The notes below the pieces were generated by a model. It was not told the origin of the DNA, did not search any database, and was given only the letters and a program-made list of their open reading frames with translations. Position numbers and translations under genes: made by a program. A stretch of DNA of 30,761 nucleotides, taken from an uncultured Cryptobacterium sp. (GTDB taxonomy: Bacteria; Actinomycetota; Coriobacteriia; Coriobacteriales; Eggerthellaceae). The stretch is from positions 1 through 30,761 of the forward strand of contig USIG01000003.1 of NCBI GenBank assembly GCA_900554685.1, written 5' to 3'. This document shows, piece after piece, positions 23,721 to 30,761 of this stretch (the first letter of the stretch is position 1; each line of letters opens with the position of its first letter).

Positions 23721-24634
23721 GCAACCGCACCTTTCTTTTCTTCTTTACTTGTTGTTTGCGAATTTTCTACTGAACCAACTTCTGTGTCAGAAGTAGCAGT
23801 TTCACTATTTGTTGAAGGCTCTGGCACGGTATTTTCTACCACGCCCGCACCAGTAAATAACTTTGCAAACGTCCCAAAGAAACAACGCAAATCAAACAAC
23901 ACACCGCGCTTAGCTACATATTCACCATCGCGCATCGCTTTAGACTTAATGGAAAGCTCATCGCGTCCATTAATCTGAGCCCAACCAGTTAATCCTGGAC
24001 GAACATTGTTTGCTCCATACAAATCGCGCTCTGCCACTAAATCAAATTGGGACCACAGGGCTGGTCGAGGGCCAACCGCACTCATATCACCCTTGAAAAT
24101 ATTCCAAAGTTGAGGAAGCTCATCAAGACTGAGACGCCGCATGATTGCACCAATAGGAGTTAGCCAATCATTGGCATCAATCATGTGGCTAGGTAGATTA
24201 GGGGTATCTATGCGCATGGTGCGAAACTTGTAAATATTGAACAGCTTTTTGTTTTTGCCCACACGCTGCTGTTTGAAAATAATAGGGCCAGGACTCGTAA
24301 TTTTCACCGCTACAGCTGTACCTAGAATCAACCACGATAAAAGGCACATACCAGCTGCACTTGCCACCACATCAAACGTACGTTTCGCAAAGCGGTATAC
24401 GTGATGCCCCTCAAAATTAAGTCCGCGTAAAAGATGTTTGGGAGTCACTGTTAAAGCATAGATTGCTTGAGCGTTTTCAAGGGTTGGCTCTAAGTTAGCC
24501 TGCGCCATAAGCTCTTCTATTGAGACTCGAGATGCGTGACTTTCATCATTAGCCTGGGCACTTCCATTCCTAGAATTGCCAGCACCATACATCTCTCGGA
24601 CTTCCCTATTCAGTTGTTCAGAAGTGTTTGACAA
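23717..24634 (-). CDS. Initiating sugar-phosphate transferase (Bac_transf family)
   Basis: A polyprenyl-phosphate phosphoglycosyl transferase, monotopic type. It puts the first sugar-1-phosphate on undecaprenyl phosphate. A hydrophobic segment (FDVVASAAGMCLLSWLILG) is followed by the catalytic domain: QQRVGKN, FNIYKFRTMR, SLDELPQLWNIFKGDMS, VGPRP and RPGLTGWAQINGR, all diagnostic. The N-terminal 80 residues and the Thr/Ser/Glu-rich C-terminal 50 (EPSTNSETATS) are low-complexity extensions. The frame starts at a TTG (24634) with no ribosome binding site. The ATG at 24592, with AGGGAAG upstream, may be the true start. Confidence 0.9.
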   Translation of the reverse strand: MSNTSEQLNREVREMYGAGNSRNGSAQANDESHASRVSIEELMAQANLEPTLENAQAIYALTVTPKHLLRGLNFEGHHVYRFAKRTFDVVASAAGMCLLSWLILGTAVAVKITSPGPIIFKQQRVGKNKKLFNIYKFRTMRIDTPNLPSHMIDANDWLTPIGAIMRRLSLDELPQLWNIFKGDMSAVGPRPALWSQFDLVAERDLYGANNVRPGLTGWAQINGRDELSIKSKAMRDGEYVAKRGVLFDLRCFFGTFAKLFTGAGVVENTVPEPSTNSETATSDTEVGSVENSQTTSKEEKKGAVA

Positions 24635-24674
24635 GGCGTTTTATATCTTTTTGTGTTTCTAAGCGAACTCAAGA

Positions 24675-25187
24675 TTAGTGTTTCTTTACTATCTCTAGTC
24701 CCGCTTTAATAGAGGTGCGCCGACCGCACATCATAATTTCCAGATAGGCAAGACGTTTGTGTCTATCTATCTTTTTCACTAACCCTAGGTGGTTCATTAA
24801 AGGCCCTTTAAGTATGACAATCTCGTCACCTTCAATAATGCCTTCCGACATTTTCATGACGTGATCATCATCACCAATGAATGCACTGATTATTGTTTTT
24901 TCATCATCAGCTAAAGGAATGAAATGCTCGTTTCCATCATGCAGCAGCTTTGTCATGCGGCTTACGTTATTAAGTTCTTTTCTAAAATCTTCAGGAGTTT
25001 TGGTATCAACAAATACATATCCCGGAAATAACACTTCGTTGCGATATTTCCATACGCCGTTATAGCGTTTTTTCACTTCGTACTGAGGAATAAAGCAAGA
25101 ACTATACGTATCATCATCCACCAACTTTTCGATCTGGCTGATTACCGTATGTTCTTGTCCTCCAACTACTTGAACGACATACCACAT
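24675..25187 (-). CDS. loaP: LoaP/UpxY-type NusG paralogue
   Basis: A 170-residue specialised NusG protein. The NGN domain begins MWYVVQVVGGQEHTV and includes VLFPGYVFVDT. A C-terminal KOW segment is seen at EGDEIVILKGPLMNHLGLV. Paralogues of this type (RfaH, UpxY, LoaP) load onto RNA polymerase in the leader of one long operon and suppress termination. The frame is open to 25292, but the ATG at 25187 is clearly the start, with GGGAGGTGA a few bases upstream. It is the first gene after a 500-nt leader and precedes the glycan assembly genes, which is the usual place for such a regulator. Confidence 0.88.
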   Translation of the reverse strand: MWYVVQVVGGQEHTVISQIEKLVDDDTYSSCFIPQYEVKKRYNGVWKYRNEVLFPGYVFVDTKTPEDFRKELNNVSRMTKLLHDGNEHFIPLADDEKTIISAFIGDDDHVMKMSEGIIEGDEIVILKGPLMNHLGLVKKIDRHKRLAYLEIMMCGRRTSIKAGLEIVKKH

Positions 25188-25692
25188 ACGGGTCACCTCC
25201 CAGATGGATGGACCGCATATCAGTTGTGCTCGTAATGGACTAAGGCATAGCTTCGCCAAAGGAAAGCCTTCCCTTTTCTTCAAACATCTCATTCAAACTC
25301 TTAGCTGCATCAAAACGCGCACTCAGCGACGATTTTGTGCATTCAAAGATATGTAAATTAGGAACTCTTCTGTATGCTTTGCTGCAGCCCTTGCAACTCA
25401 CATTGTTCCATTGCCAAGGTCGCACAAAGGCATACCCACCCGTAGTAAGCCAAGCCTAAAACGGCTTGAATATGAACCATAAGCATTTAAAACTCTCATG
25501 CCCCGAAGCTTAAAGCCTATGGTTCACATTCAAACGGTTTCTCAAACACAGCGTCCTCTATTTAAGTCGTTTGCGCCGATCAAATAAACACTTTCGGAAC
25601 AAACAATGCGTTTCTTGGAGCAAATATACCCACCCTGCATGTTTAGCGTTTGCCCTGTTAAAACTAAAACCGCCAAATAAAAGCCGCGATTG
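25188..25692 (-). promoter_or_regulatory. Long leader region upstream of loaP
   Basis: About 505 bases between cpsB and loaP with no convincing gene. It contains the long hairpin at 25466-25533, a smaller stem CAAGCC-N6-GGCTTG (25451-25468) that overlaps one arm of it, a duplicated ATACCCACCC (25432-25441 and 25626-25635) and the strong loaP ribosome binding site. An internal promoter is likely near 25555-25620 but no consensus pair stands out. The layout suggests that transcription into the glycosyltransferase genes is controlled here by LoaP-dependent antitermination. Confidence 0.5.
25466..25533 (-). repeat. Long RNA hairpin in the loaP leader
   Basis: The arms at 25466-25490 and 25510-25533 are complementary over 24 positions with one bulged base, closing a 19-nt loop. 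The two non-Watson-Crick positions are G-U pairs in the minus-strand transcript, but would be A-C on the plus strand. That asymmetry supports a structure working in the RNA of the operon. No T tract follows, so it is not a simple terminator. It may be a recruitment or pausing element for LoaP. Confidence 0.6.
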
Positions 25693-26346
25693 CTACCCAC
25701 GTGCGTGAGCGCCTTTGGCAAAGAATTCTTTTCGCGCACGCCATAGCAGCTCGTAAGCCAAAGGCCCGTGAGCATCGCTTGCGATGAAATTAACCAAATC
25801 CTCCTCAAATAACTTTTTTGCAGTTTTCTTTATGGGACTAAACGAACCTTCCCCCATAAAATCCGATGAAACTTGTATCTTGCAGCCAGCTCCAATGAAC
25901 TGACGAACAATATCGATATTTTCCTGAACAGGCTTATAGCGTTCGGGATGCGCGATAATAACGGTATAGCCCTTACCTTGGAGCTGAAACACAATACGTT
26001 CCCAATCAGGTGGCAAGCTGCGTGTTGGCAACTCAAGCAAGAATTCGCCAGTTTCAAACGCAAGGTAATCCGCCCAGTCCATACCTAATTCCATAAGCTT
26101 TTTGTAGTTCACTTCAAAGCCCATGGTCATTTTTGGAGCCATCCGAATTTTAGATACCTCTGCCTGCAACGCATAAAAGGCATCCCACATAGCGTCATAG
26201 TCAAACCAGGGATCGCGACAATGGGGCGTACAAACGAAAGAGGTTACCCCTGCGCGCATGGCCGCTTCAACCATCTCCAAGGATTCCTCCATGGATCTTG
26301 ACCCATCATCAACGCCTGGCAGTATGTGGCAATGTACATCGCGCAT
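25693..26346 (-). CDS. cpsB: CpsB/YwqE-type protein-tyrosine phosphatase
   Basis: A 217-residue PHP-domain metal-dependent phosphatase that removes phosphate from the CpsD tyrosine cluster. The metal-binding motifs are complete: HCHILPGVDDGS (5-16), TPHCRDPWFD, GFEVNY, AHPERY and SDAHG. The length is that of the short CpsB/Wzb-like enzymes. The start is three bases after the cpsD stop, so the genes are coupled. Together with CpsD and the Wzz-like protein it controls polymer length and export. Confidence 0.92.
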   Translation of the reverse strand: MRDVHCHILPGVDDGSRSMEESLEMVEAAMRAGVTSFVCTPHCRDPWFDYDAMWDAFYALQAEVSKIRMAPKMTMGFEVNYKKLMELGMDWADYLAFETGEFLLELPTRSLPPDWERIVFQLQGKGYTVIIAHPERYKPVQENIDIVRQFIGAGCKIQVSSDFMGEGSFSPIKKTAKKLFEEDLVNFIASDAHGPLAYELLWRARKEFFAKGAHARG

Positions 26347-26349
26347 AGA

Positions 26350-27381
26350 TTAGTGACGCTTTCCCTGGGAACGATCAATGCGAGGTGTATTGGAACGACG
26401 CGCCTGCTGAACGCCTGCCGCTACCGCACTCTTTTTCCAAGACTGGCTATTCGAAACAGGATTTACGCTGGACTGACTCGATCCTTGCGCTTGCTGGGCA
26501 CGAGCCTGTTGCGCTGCACGCTGAGCTCGGTTAGTTTGCGGCGTTTGCGTTGTGCGCTGCTGATTTGCCGGACTAGATTGATGCTGTCCGGCTTGTCCTT
26601 GACGTCGGGGGCCACGAGGAATAGCAGGGGTTGCGGGAACAGAAACGGAGCCCGTTCCACCAGAACCACCCTTTTTACGCGCACGACGTGCTTCTTTTTC
26701 GGGATCTACCCTCTGATTGTCTTTATTGTAGTAAGCATAATAATATTCAGAACCCGTACCTTCACAGAAAGTTGCACAGGCACCAATAACGTTTGCTTCT
26801 GCTTTTTGTAGCTGATCATAGGCGGTAAGAATTTCATCTCGTTTAGCGCCGCCAATCTTAACTACCAAAATAACGCCATCTACCAAGCGAGAAAGAATTG
26901 CAGCATCAACAAAAGCCCCTACAGGAGGCGTATCAAACAATACATAGTCATACGCATTACATGCATCATCTACCAACTTGGCATACGCACGCGAAGAAAG
27001 CAAATCGGCAGGGTTTGGAATGTTTGGCTCGGTATCCAGGAAATAGAAGTTCGGCGTTCCTGTGGAAACAACCGCCTCTCGAAGCGATAAAGCATGAGAC
27101 ATTACCGCATAGGCACCATGAGCTGCATGCACTCCTAATACGGATGCCGCGCTTCGGCGACGCATGTCTGCCTCCACCAACAAAACACTATTACCCGCGC
27201 TTGCGATTGCTTTTGCCAGTTCAATAGTAGTTGTCGTTTTACCCTCGTTTGGCACAGCACTGGTAAGCACAATACTTTGCATAGGATTATCCACTGACGC
27301 AAAGCGGATATTTGCCAACATGGTTTTTACAGCATTTTGAATCTCCAAGGTATTAGATGCTGCCTTTTTCTTTTTAGCCAT
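26350..27381 (-). CDS. cpsD: CpsD-type bacterial tyrosine kinase with long C-terminal tail
   Basis: A cytoplasmic BY-kinase that works with the Wzz-like membrane activator encoded just upstream. The Walker A motif is SAVPNEGKTTT (about 41-51), Walker A' is VLLVEADMRRR, and Walker B is VLFDTPPV. The autophosphorylation cluster YYYAYY is at about 213-218. Unlike the usual short forms, which end soon after the Tyr cluster, another 120 or so residues follow, rich in Gln, Arg, Ser, Pro and Ala and probably disordered. The frame is open to 27390, but the ATG at 27381, six bases after GGAGGTGA, is the start (343 residues). Confidence 0.9.
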   Translation of the reverse strand: MAKKKKAASNTLEIQNAVKTMLANIRFASVDNPMQSIVLTSAVPNEGKTTTTIELAKAIASAGNSVLLVEADMRRRSAASVLGVHAAHGAYAVMSHALSLREAVVSTGTPNFYFLDTEPNIPNPADLLSSRAYAKLVDDACNAYDYVLFDTPPVGAFVDAAILSRLVDGVILVVKIGGAKRDEILTAYDQLQKAEANVIGACATFCEGTGSEYYYAYYNKDNQRVDPEKEARRARKKGGSGGTGSVSVPATPAIPRGPRRQGQAGQHQSSPANQQRTTQTPQTNRAQRAAQQARAQQAQGSSQSSVNPVSNSQSWKKSAVAAGVQQARRSNTPRIDRSQGKRH

Positions 27382-27395
27382 ATGCGTCACCTCCT

Positions 27396-28058
27396 TTATT
27401 TAATGGTTGGAATCTTGCCGATAACAGGAATATCCAACAGCTCTTCAATTTCTTCAGGCTTGCGAATTCGCGTATTGACCATGTCCATAATGACCACGAT
27501 GGCAACAGCAACAAAAATACCTGCTAAGAAGGCCACTGCCACATACATGGTACGAGGAGGACCCGAAGGAGAATCAGGTGTCGCTGCCTGGTCAATCACA
27601 TTAACCGCTTCGATATCCATAATTTCCTGCGCAACCGTATTGGTTGTATTTGCTAGCCCATTTGCGATTGCTGCAGCAGAATTAGGAGTATCCCCCGTAA
27701 CGGAAATGGTAATAAGACGCGTAGTAGTTGAGCTGGTCACTTCAAGGTCATAGCTTGCAAGCTCACTAGGTGACATACCAAGTTGATTTGCTGTTTGGTT
27801 TAAGACGCGCTCGCTCTTAATAAGTTCAGACACGTCGTTGGTAAGCATCTGACTTGCAGAAAGATCGGTCGAAAGCGAAGAACTTGAGGTGGCATTATCG
27901 GAAGAATTTGCCAACACATACATAGAAACAGTAGCAGTGTAAGTGTTTGCAAGCATTACCCAACTAAACACAGCAGTTACCAACGCAAAGATAATTGGCA
28001 GTGCAACACACAGCTTAAGATGCTTTCTAATTATTTGAAGTAGCTCAAGTAGGGTCAT
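27396..28058 (-). CDS. Wzz/YveK-type chain-length determinant (kinase activator)
   Basis: A 220-residue membrane protein with TM1 (about 17-38), an extracytoplasmic domain rich in Ser, Thr and Asn, and TM2 (about 169-192). A short cytoplasmic tail (RIRKPEEIEELLDIPVIGKIP) is the family signature and docks the kinase. In Gram-positive systems this protein (CpsC/CapA/YveK) is separate from the kinase, as here. AAAGGAATG is upstream of the ATG. It ends 14 bases before cpsD. Confidence 0.9.
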   Translation of the reverse strand: MTLLELLQIIRKHLKLCVALPIIFALVTAVFSWVMLANTYTATVSMYVLANSSDNATSSSSLSTDLSASQMLTNDVSELIKSERVLNQTANQLGMSPSELASYDLEVTSSTTTRLITISVTGDTPNSAAAIANGLANTTNTVAQEIMDIEAVNVIDQAATPDSPSGPPRTMYVAVAFLAGIFVAVAIVVIMDMVNTRIRKPEEIEELLDIPVIGKIPTIK

Positions 28059-28140
28059 AAATTACATTCCTTTGGGTCTTTTGCCTTATCTATCAGTTCA
28101 ACGCTCAATTTGTTCTAGGACATACAGATGCAGCGAGGAG

Positions 28141-29310
28141 CTATTGGCTCGAGTTGCTTGAATTGGAAGAGTTATTTGAACTCGAAGAGCTATCCGAGCC
28201 AGACGTACCCTCCCCTTCAACCGCTTGCGTATTCTTTGTTAATACATTGGCCTTACTGGGATCTTGACCGGTATCAACCATCTGCATCATGTCTTTCCAT
28301 TGATCCTCAAGAGTGATGGTATAAGACACGCCATCGATGGTTTGCGTCGTGGAAGGAACCATAGCGGAATAGAAATAATAGTGTTCTGCCTGCTGGAAGG
28401 TTTGCGCTAAAGTAACAAGCTCGTCTAGTGAATAGTCGGTTGAGATACAGCTTGCCAAAGACTGCACTGCACCAGGCAATTCAGTTGGAGGTAACGACAA
28501 TACGGTATCCGCCAATGCCTGAACTAAAATTCTCTGGTTTTCTGCACGTTGGAAGTCACCTTCATTATAGCCATAGCGCTCACGAGCAAAGGCAAGCGCC
28601 TGTTCGCCGTTAAGACGCTGCATACCTGCGTTTAATTCAACGCCGCTGTTTGATGCGCCCGTTTGATTGTTTGAAACAGGAATATCTACCCAAACACCAC
28701 CAAGCTGGTCAACTACTTTCTCCAGCTCATCGAAGTGAATTTCAGCATAGTGAGAAATCTGCACGCCAGACATTTTCTCTACTGCCTCAACAGCACCTGC
28801 AGGTCCGCCAAAGGCATACGCTGCGTTGATTTTTTGAGTGCCATGACCCTCAATTTCAACCTTGGTATCACGAGGAATAGAAACAAGCGTTGCTTTACCT
28901 ACATTAGCATCTATTCGAACCAAAATAATGGTGTCGGAACGACTTGCAACATCATTTTCACGTGCGTCCGATCCTAGCAAAAGCACATAATAGGGCTCTT
29001 GCACATTGCTTTCGCTTAAAACAGAATCAAGCTCGCTTTGCTGCTGAGAATCAATCTTCATCGAATCGGAAAGAGAGTTTACATACAAAGCAACAGCCAC
29101 ACCAACCGCAACACATAATGCCACAATAACAGCCAAAATGATAAGAATTACCTTTTTGGCTTTCCCGTGCTTTTTGCGCTTTTTGCGTACGCGAACCAAT
29201 TCAGGATCTGCAAGGGATGAAGACTGGCTTGCATGAGGAGTATGAGAAGATTGGCTGCGATGGTTTTGATAACTATTAGAAGGGGTGTTATGTGTGTTGT
29301 GCTTTGCCAT
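28141..29310 (-). CDS. LytR-CpsA-Psr (LCP) family ligase
   Basis: A membrane-anchored enzyme that transfers a lipid-linked polymer to peptidoglycan. A cytoplasmic Ser/His/Lys-rich region is followed by one TM (VILIILAVIVALCVAVGVAV) and an external LCP domain with its arginine/aspartate motifs: LLLGSDAR, RSDTIILVRID, SIPRDTKVEI, NAAYAFGG, and FARERYGYNEGDFQRAENQ. The tail is a Ser/Asn run. The frame extends to a TTG at 29346, but the ATG at 29310 (MAKHNTHN) is more likely. It is the first gene of the polysaccharide locus and is separated from the Wzz-like gene by 82 bases. Confidence 0.9.
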   Translation of the reverse strand: MAKHNTHNTPSNSYQNHRSQSSHTPHASQSSSLADPELVRVRKKRKKHGKAKKVILIILAVIVALCVAVGVAVALYVNSLSDSMKIDSQQQSELDSVLSESNVQEPYYVLLLGSDARENDVASRSDTIILVRIDANVGKATLVSIPRDTKVEIEGHGTQKINAAYAFGGPAGAVEAVEKMSGVQISHYAEIHFDELEKVVDQLGGVWVDIPVSNNQTGASNSGVELNAGMQRLNGEQALAFARERYGYNEGDFQRAENQRILVQALADTVLSLPPTELPGAVQSLASCISTDYSLDELVTLAQTFQQAEHYYFYSAMVPSTTQTIDGVSYTITLEDQWKDMMQMVDTGQDPSKANVLTKNTQAVEGEGTSGSDSSSSSNNSSNSSNSSQ

Positions 29311-29363
29311 AGAACTGTAACAGAATACCTTCTTTCGCCTTTTCAAAGGGCGAAGTAAACCTA

Positions 29364-29391
29364 TACATACAGTTCAATAGACTATCGTCAA
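29364..29391 (-). promoter_or_regulatory. Candidate main promoter of the polysaccharide locus
   Basis: On the minus strand TTGACG (29391-29386) and TATGTA (29369-29364) are 16 bases apart. The predicted RNA start near 29357 would give a leader of about 45 nt before the LCP ATG. A short stem TTCGCC...GGCGAA (about 29332-29352) lies in that leader. Confidence 0.5.
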
Positions 29392-29413
29392 ATTTGAAAT
29401 ATCAAAGCGTTTC

Positions 29414-29509
29414 GTAACGTTCAATACGATATGTGTCATAAAAGCATTGAGGTTTTTGCCAACGTTACAAAAAGCGCACTCAATGGTTTTTTGCATAAAG
29501 AACCATTGA
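29414..29509. repeat. Paired AACGTT sites and hairpin upstream of the LCP promoter
   Basis: GTAACGTT (29414-29421) and its reverse complement AACGTTAC (29461-29468) lie 47 bases apart start to start. A 9-bp perfect stem TCAATGGTT...AACCATTGA (29480-29488 and 29501-29509) follows. The first two look like binding sites for a dimeric regulator upstream of the polysaccharide promoter. The stem could end transcription coming from higBA or be a further operator. No regulator gene is adjacent. Confidence 0.35.
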
Positions 29510-29583
29510 AAGAATTAAACAACTCTAGAACATGATTCGCTGCTGGTCAGAGGATCTATTTTTCCAATACCTGTTCTATAGCT

Positions 29584-29856
29584 TTATTCAAAGCTTATTT
29601 TTAATCGTTTTCCTAAACCCTGCGCAATTTTATTCAAAGTTGCAATAGAGGGATTACCGTTGCCGTTTTCAAGACGACACAAATTTGACGGCTTCATACC
29701 ACATTTTGCAGCAAGCTCTTGCTGACTTAAGCCCTCAGCGATTCTCGCCTCGACAATCTGCCGCATAATATCTCGTTCTACCGATTGGTTTTCCCACTCA
29801 GCCTTAAAAGCGGAATCAGATAAAGATTCCTCAAGATGATCTCTGAAGTCACCCAT
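29584..29856 (-). CDS. higA: HigA-type XRE antitoxin
   Basis: A 90-residue antitoxin with a C-terminal helix-turn-helix (GLSQQELAAKCGMKPSNLCR, then LENGNGNPSIATLNKIAQGL). The N-terminal acidic helix would contact the toxin. Its start overlaps the end of the HigB gene by eight bases, and toxin-before-antitoxin is the characteristic higBA order. It should repress the operon by binding the palindrome upstream. Different subfamily from the orphan HigA at 3990, which has a longer, later HTH region. Confidence 0.9.
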   Translation of the reverse strand: MGDFRDHLEESLSDSAFKAEWENQSVERDIMRQIVEARIAEGLSQQELAAKCGMKPSNLCRLENGNGNPSIATLNKIAQGLGKRLKISFE

Positions 29857-30193
29857 ATCTTTCTACCCAATCCTTCCTCATCGCCTTTGCTTTTTCTATT
29901 TCTCTTTTTGGCGTTTTCTGAGCTTTCTTTATAAATCCGTGCGTCAGAATAATTATTCCGCCAGCATAGTAAAAATAGAGCAGACGAATAGAATTATTTC
30001 CCTGAGAAATTCTTAGCTCATAAATATCATCTCGCAAGTAGCGAGAGAAAGGCATACCAAGCCTATTTCCATATTGTTCAAGCAGTTCGATACATCCAAA
30101 AGCCTTTGCCTTCAGCTTGTAATCAAGGCTTTCTATAAATCTTTTTATTGGTACATTACCCTTCACATCTTTGTAGTAATTTACTATGAACAT
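29849..30193 (-). CDS. higB: HigB-type toxin (RelE superfamily, Gp49-like)
   Basis: A 114-residue mRNA-interferase-type toxin of the phage-derived Gp49/HigB family. Diagnostic segments are the N-terminal Tyr-rich strand, LRDDIYELRISQGNNSIRLL, then YYAGGIIILTHGFIKKAQKTP and a C-terminal helix with PKREIEKAKAMRKDW. Such toxins cut mRNA at the ribosome. The frame is open to a GTG at 30202, but that GTG is part of the AAGGTGA ribosome binding site of the ATG at 30193, which is the better start. Confidence 0.9.
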   Translation of the reverse strand: MFIVNYYKDVKGNVPIKRFIESLDYKLKAKAFGCIELLEQYGNRLGMPFSRYLRDDIYELRISQGNNSIRLLYFYYAGGIIILTHGFIKKAQKTPKREIEKAKAMRKDWVERYG

Positions 30194-30204
30194 TTTCGTC
30201 ACCT

Positions 30205-30236
30205 TATTATCATATATGATAATATCCCTTAGTCAA
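30205..30236 (-). promoter_or_regulatory. higBA promoter with perfect palindromic operator
   Basis: TATTATCATATATGATAATA (30205-30224) is a perfect 20-bp palindrome. On the minus strand the -35 TTGACT (30236-30231) and the -10 TATGAT (30214-30209) are 16 bases apart, with the -10 inside the palindrome. HigA binding there would shut off the promoter. The ribosome binding site follows directly. Confidence 0.75.
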
Positions 30237-30385
30237 TGAGCTTCCATTGGGGAATTCCCGCAGGCTTATCACCCACAACAAAATCTAGAAAAACATCCAC
30301 ATTCCTCTCTCCCTTTAGCTTCTCTATCAAGCATCGCGAATACATAACAGTCATCTTTATCGTCCCAGATAAAAGTCACACGATT
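30229..30385 (-). pseudogene. Possible gene remnant upstream of higBA
   Basis: Two protein-like stretches in different frames adjoin here on the minus strand. Frame one (from 30385) begins NRVTFIWDDKDDCYVFAM after a TAG, which recalls the start of HicB/DUF1902-like small proteins. Frame two, a 41-codon frame from ATG 30354, ends VVGDKPAGIPQWKLID and stops at 30229. A frameshifted, truncated gene would explain both. Either could be chance. The higBA -35 overlaps the final stop codon. Confidence 0.3.
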
Positions 30386-30449
30386 CTATAAGAAAGCAAC
30401 CAACTCTCTCACATAAGACCTATGTGCCTATATGCCTGGATTTAGATAT

Positions 30450-30482
30450 AAAAAAGTCGCTGCCTCACAGTGAGACAGCGAC
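30450..30482 (-). terminator. Strong intrinsic terminator
   Basis: GTCGCTG-C-CTCA-CAG-TGAG-A-CAGCGAC (30456-30482) forms an 11-bp stem with one C-A (G-U on the minus strand) internal pair and a three-base loop. On the minus strand it is followed by six T (30455-30450). It would end the transcript of the gene at the right edge, about 160 bases after that gene's stop codon. Confidence 0.85.
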
Positions 30483-30643
30483 CTTGTCGAAAACGTGCAC
30501 ACGATATTTAAGCACGCGCTATGATTATACGCTGTTGTTCAGGCTTTATATACACCTAACAGGATCAGTGGCACCTGAAATCAAACAGACCCCACATAGA
30601 AAGCCTACCAACATTTTCAGACGGATGCTCCTTAAAATCGCAA
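30483..30643. other. 3' untranslated stretch before the terminator
   Basis: Between the stop of the edge gene and its terminator I see no gene, tRNA or repeat. A plus-strand frame of 85 codons running across this region and into the edge gene is a shadow without a ribosome binding site. Confidence 0.45.
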
Positions 30644-30761
30644 TTATTCGAAATCGTAGAGGTCCTTCGTTGCACACTTGAAGTCCTCGTACACCTCTTG
30701 AGCGATTGCGTCATCTAGCACCAATTCAAACCCAGCAGGCTGACCCTCTTCATCAAGCTCA
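30644..30761 (-). CDS. 3' end of an unidentified gene (runs off the right edge)
   Basis: The last 38 codons of a minus-strand gene. The visible protein is acidic and begins ELDEEGQPAGFELVLDDAIA, then ends CATKDLYDFE before TAA. The amino-acid pattern and the good terminator downstream make it a real gene end. Too little is present to assign a family. Confidence 0.6.
   Translation of the reverse strand, partial: ELDEEGQPAGFELVLDDAIAQEVYEDFKCATKDLYDFE

Noticed and set aside
25240..25425. Minus-strand frame of 61 codons in the loaP leader, with a CKGC motif
   Set aside because: It begins with GTG without a ribosome binding site and overlaps no other signal. It could be a gene fragment, but the evidence is too weak; its C-terminal part is the most protein-like.
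25542..25808. Minus-strand frame of 88 codons over the end of cpsB
   Set aside because: It is a shadow of cpsB that runs into the non-coding leader.
30424..30681. Plus-strand frame of 85 codons at the right edge
   Set aside because: It spans a terminator hairpin and is antisense to a better supported gene end; no ribosome binding site.
1..30761. CRISPR array, tRNA or rRNA genes, insertion sequences
   Set aside because: I looked for regularly spaced repeats, tRNA-like cloverleaf signatures and transposase frames and saw none.

Overview
The window is about 30.8 kb of moderately AT-rich bacterial DNA from a Gram-positive-type organism. The evidence is an LCP-family wall-polymer ligase, a split Wzz-like chain-length protein with a separate CpsD tyrosine kinase, a PHP-type CpsB phosphatase, several strong AGGAGG-type ribosome binding sites, and several genes that look leaderless. 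Leaderless genes are common in Actinomycetota. My guess is a low-GC coriobacterium, but the sequence alone cannot fix the genus.

Left flank (1-4.4 kb): small accessory genes. These are a GNAT acetyltransferase/DUF1778 toxin-antitoxin pair with a likely operator, a TSUP-family exporter, two small membrane proteins, a HepT/MntA-type HEPN/nucleotidyltransferase pair, and an orphan HigA-type antitoxin whose leader contains a terminator hairpin.

4.7-10.3 kb: a two-gene minus-strand operon. It encodes a 525-residue protein with a C-terminal Hint (intein/hedgehog-like) autoprocessing domain and a 1330-residue protein with two LamG-like domains followed by possible transglutaminase-like catalytic residues. 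I do not recognise this pair as a named system.

10.6-29.4 kb: a surface polysaccharide locus, all on the minus strand, transcribed right to left. The order is LCP ligase, Wzz-like protein, CpsD kinase, CpsB phosphatase, a roughly 500-nt leader with a long hairpin, a LoaP/UpxY-type NusG paralogue, initiating sugar-phosphate transferase, CapD-type dehydratase, GT2 glycosyltransferase, an unassigned GT-B-like protein, Wzy polymerase, Wzx flippase, an asparagine-synthetase-like amidotransferase lacking the glutaminase cysteine, a 53-residue coupled ORF, NeuA, PseG, NeuB, and a TPR membrane protein. NeuA, PseG and NeuB point to a nonulosonic acid (sialic, legionaminic or pseudaminic type) in the repeat unit. 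The likely logic is NeuB making the sugar, NeuA activating it with CMP, glycosyltransferases building the repeat on the lipid, Wzx and Wzy exporting and polymerising it, CpsB/CpsD/Wzz controlling chain length, and LCP attaching it to the wall.

The most striking observation is that neuA and pseG are two halves of one reading frame. They are split by a 63-nt in-frame insertion, flanked by a 6-nt direct repeat, that brings in a TAA stop and completes a terminator-like hairpin with a GAAA loop.

Right flank (29.5-30.8 kb): a HigBA toxin-antitoxin operon under a 20-bp perfect palindrome, a possible gene remnant, a strong terminator, and the 3' end of an unidentified gene running off the edge.
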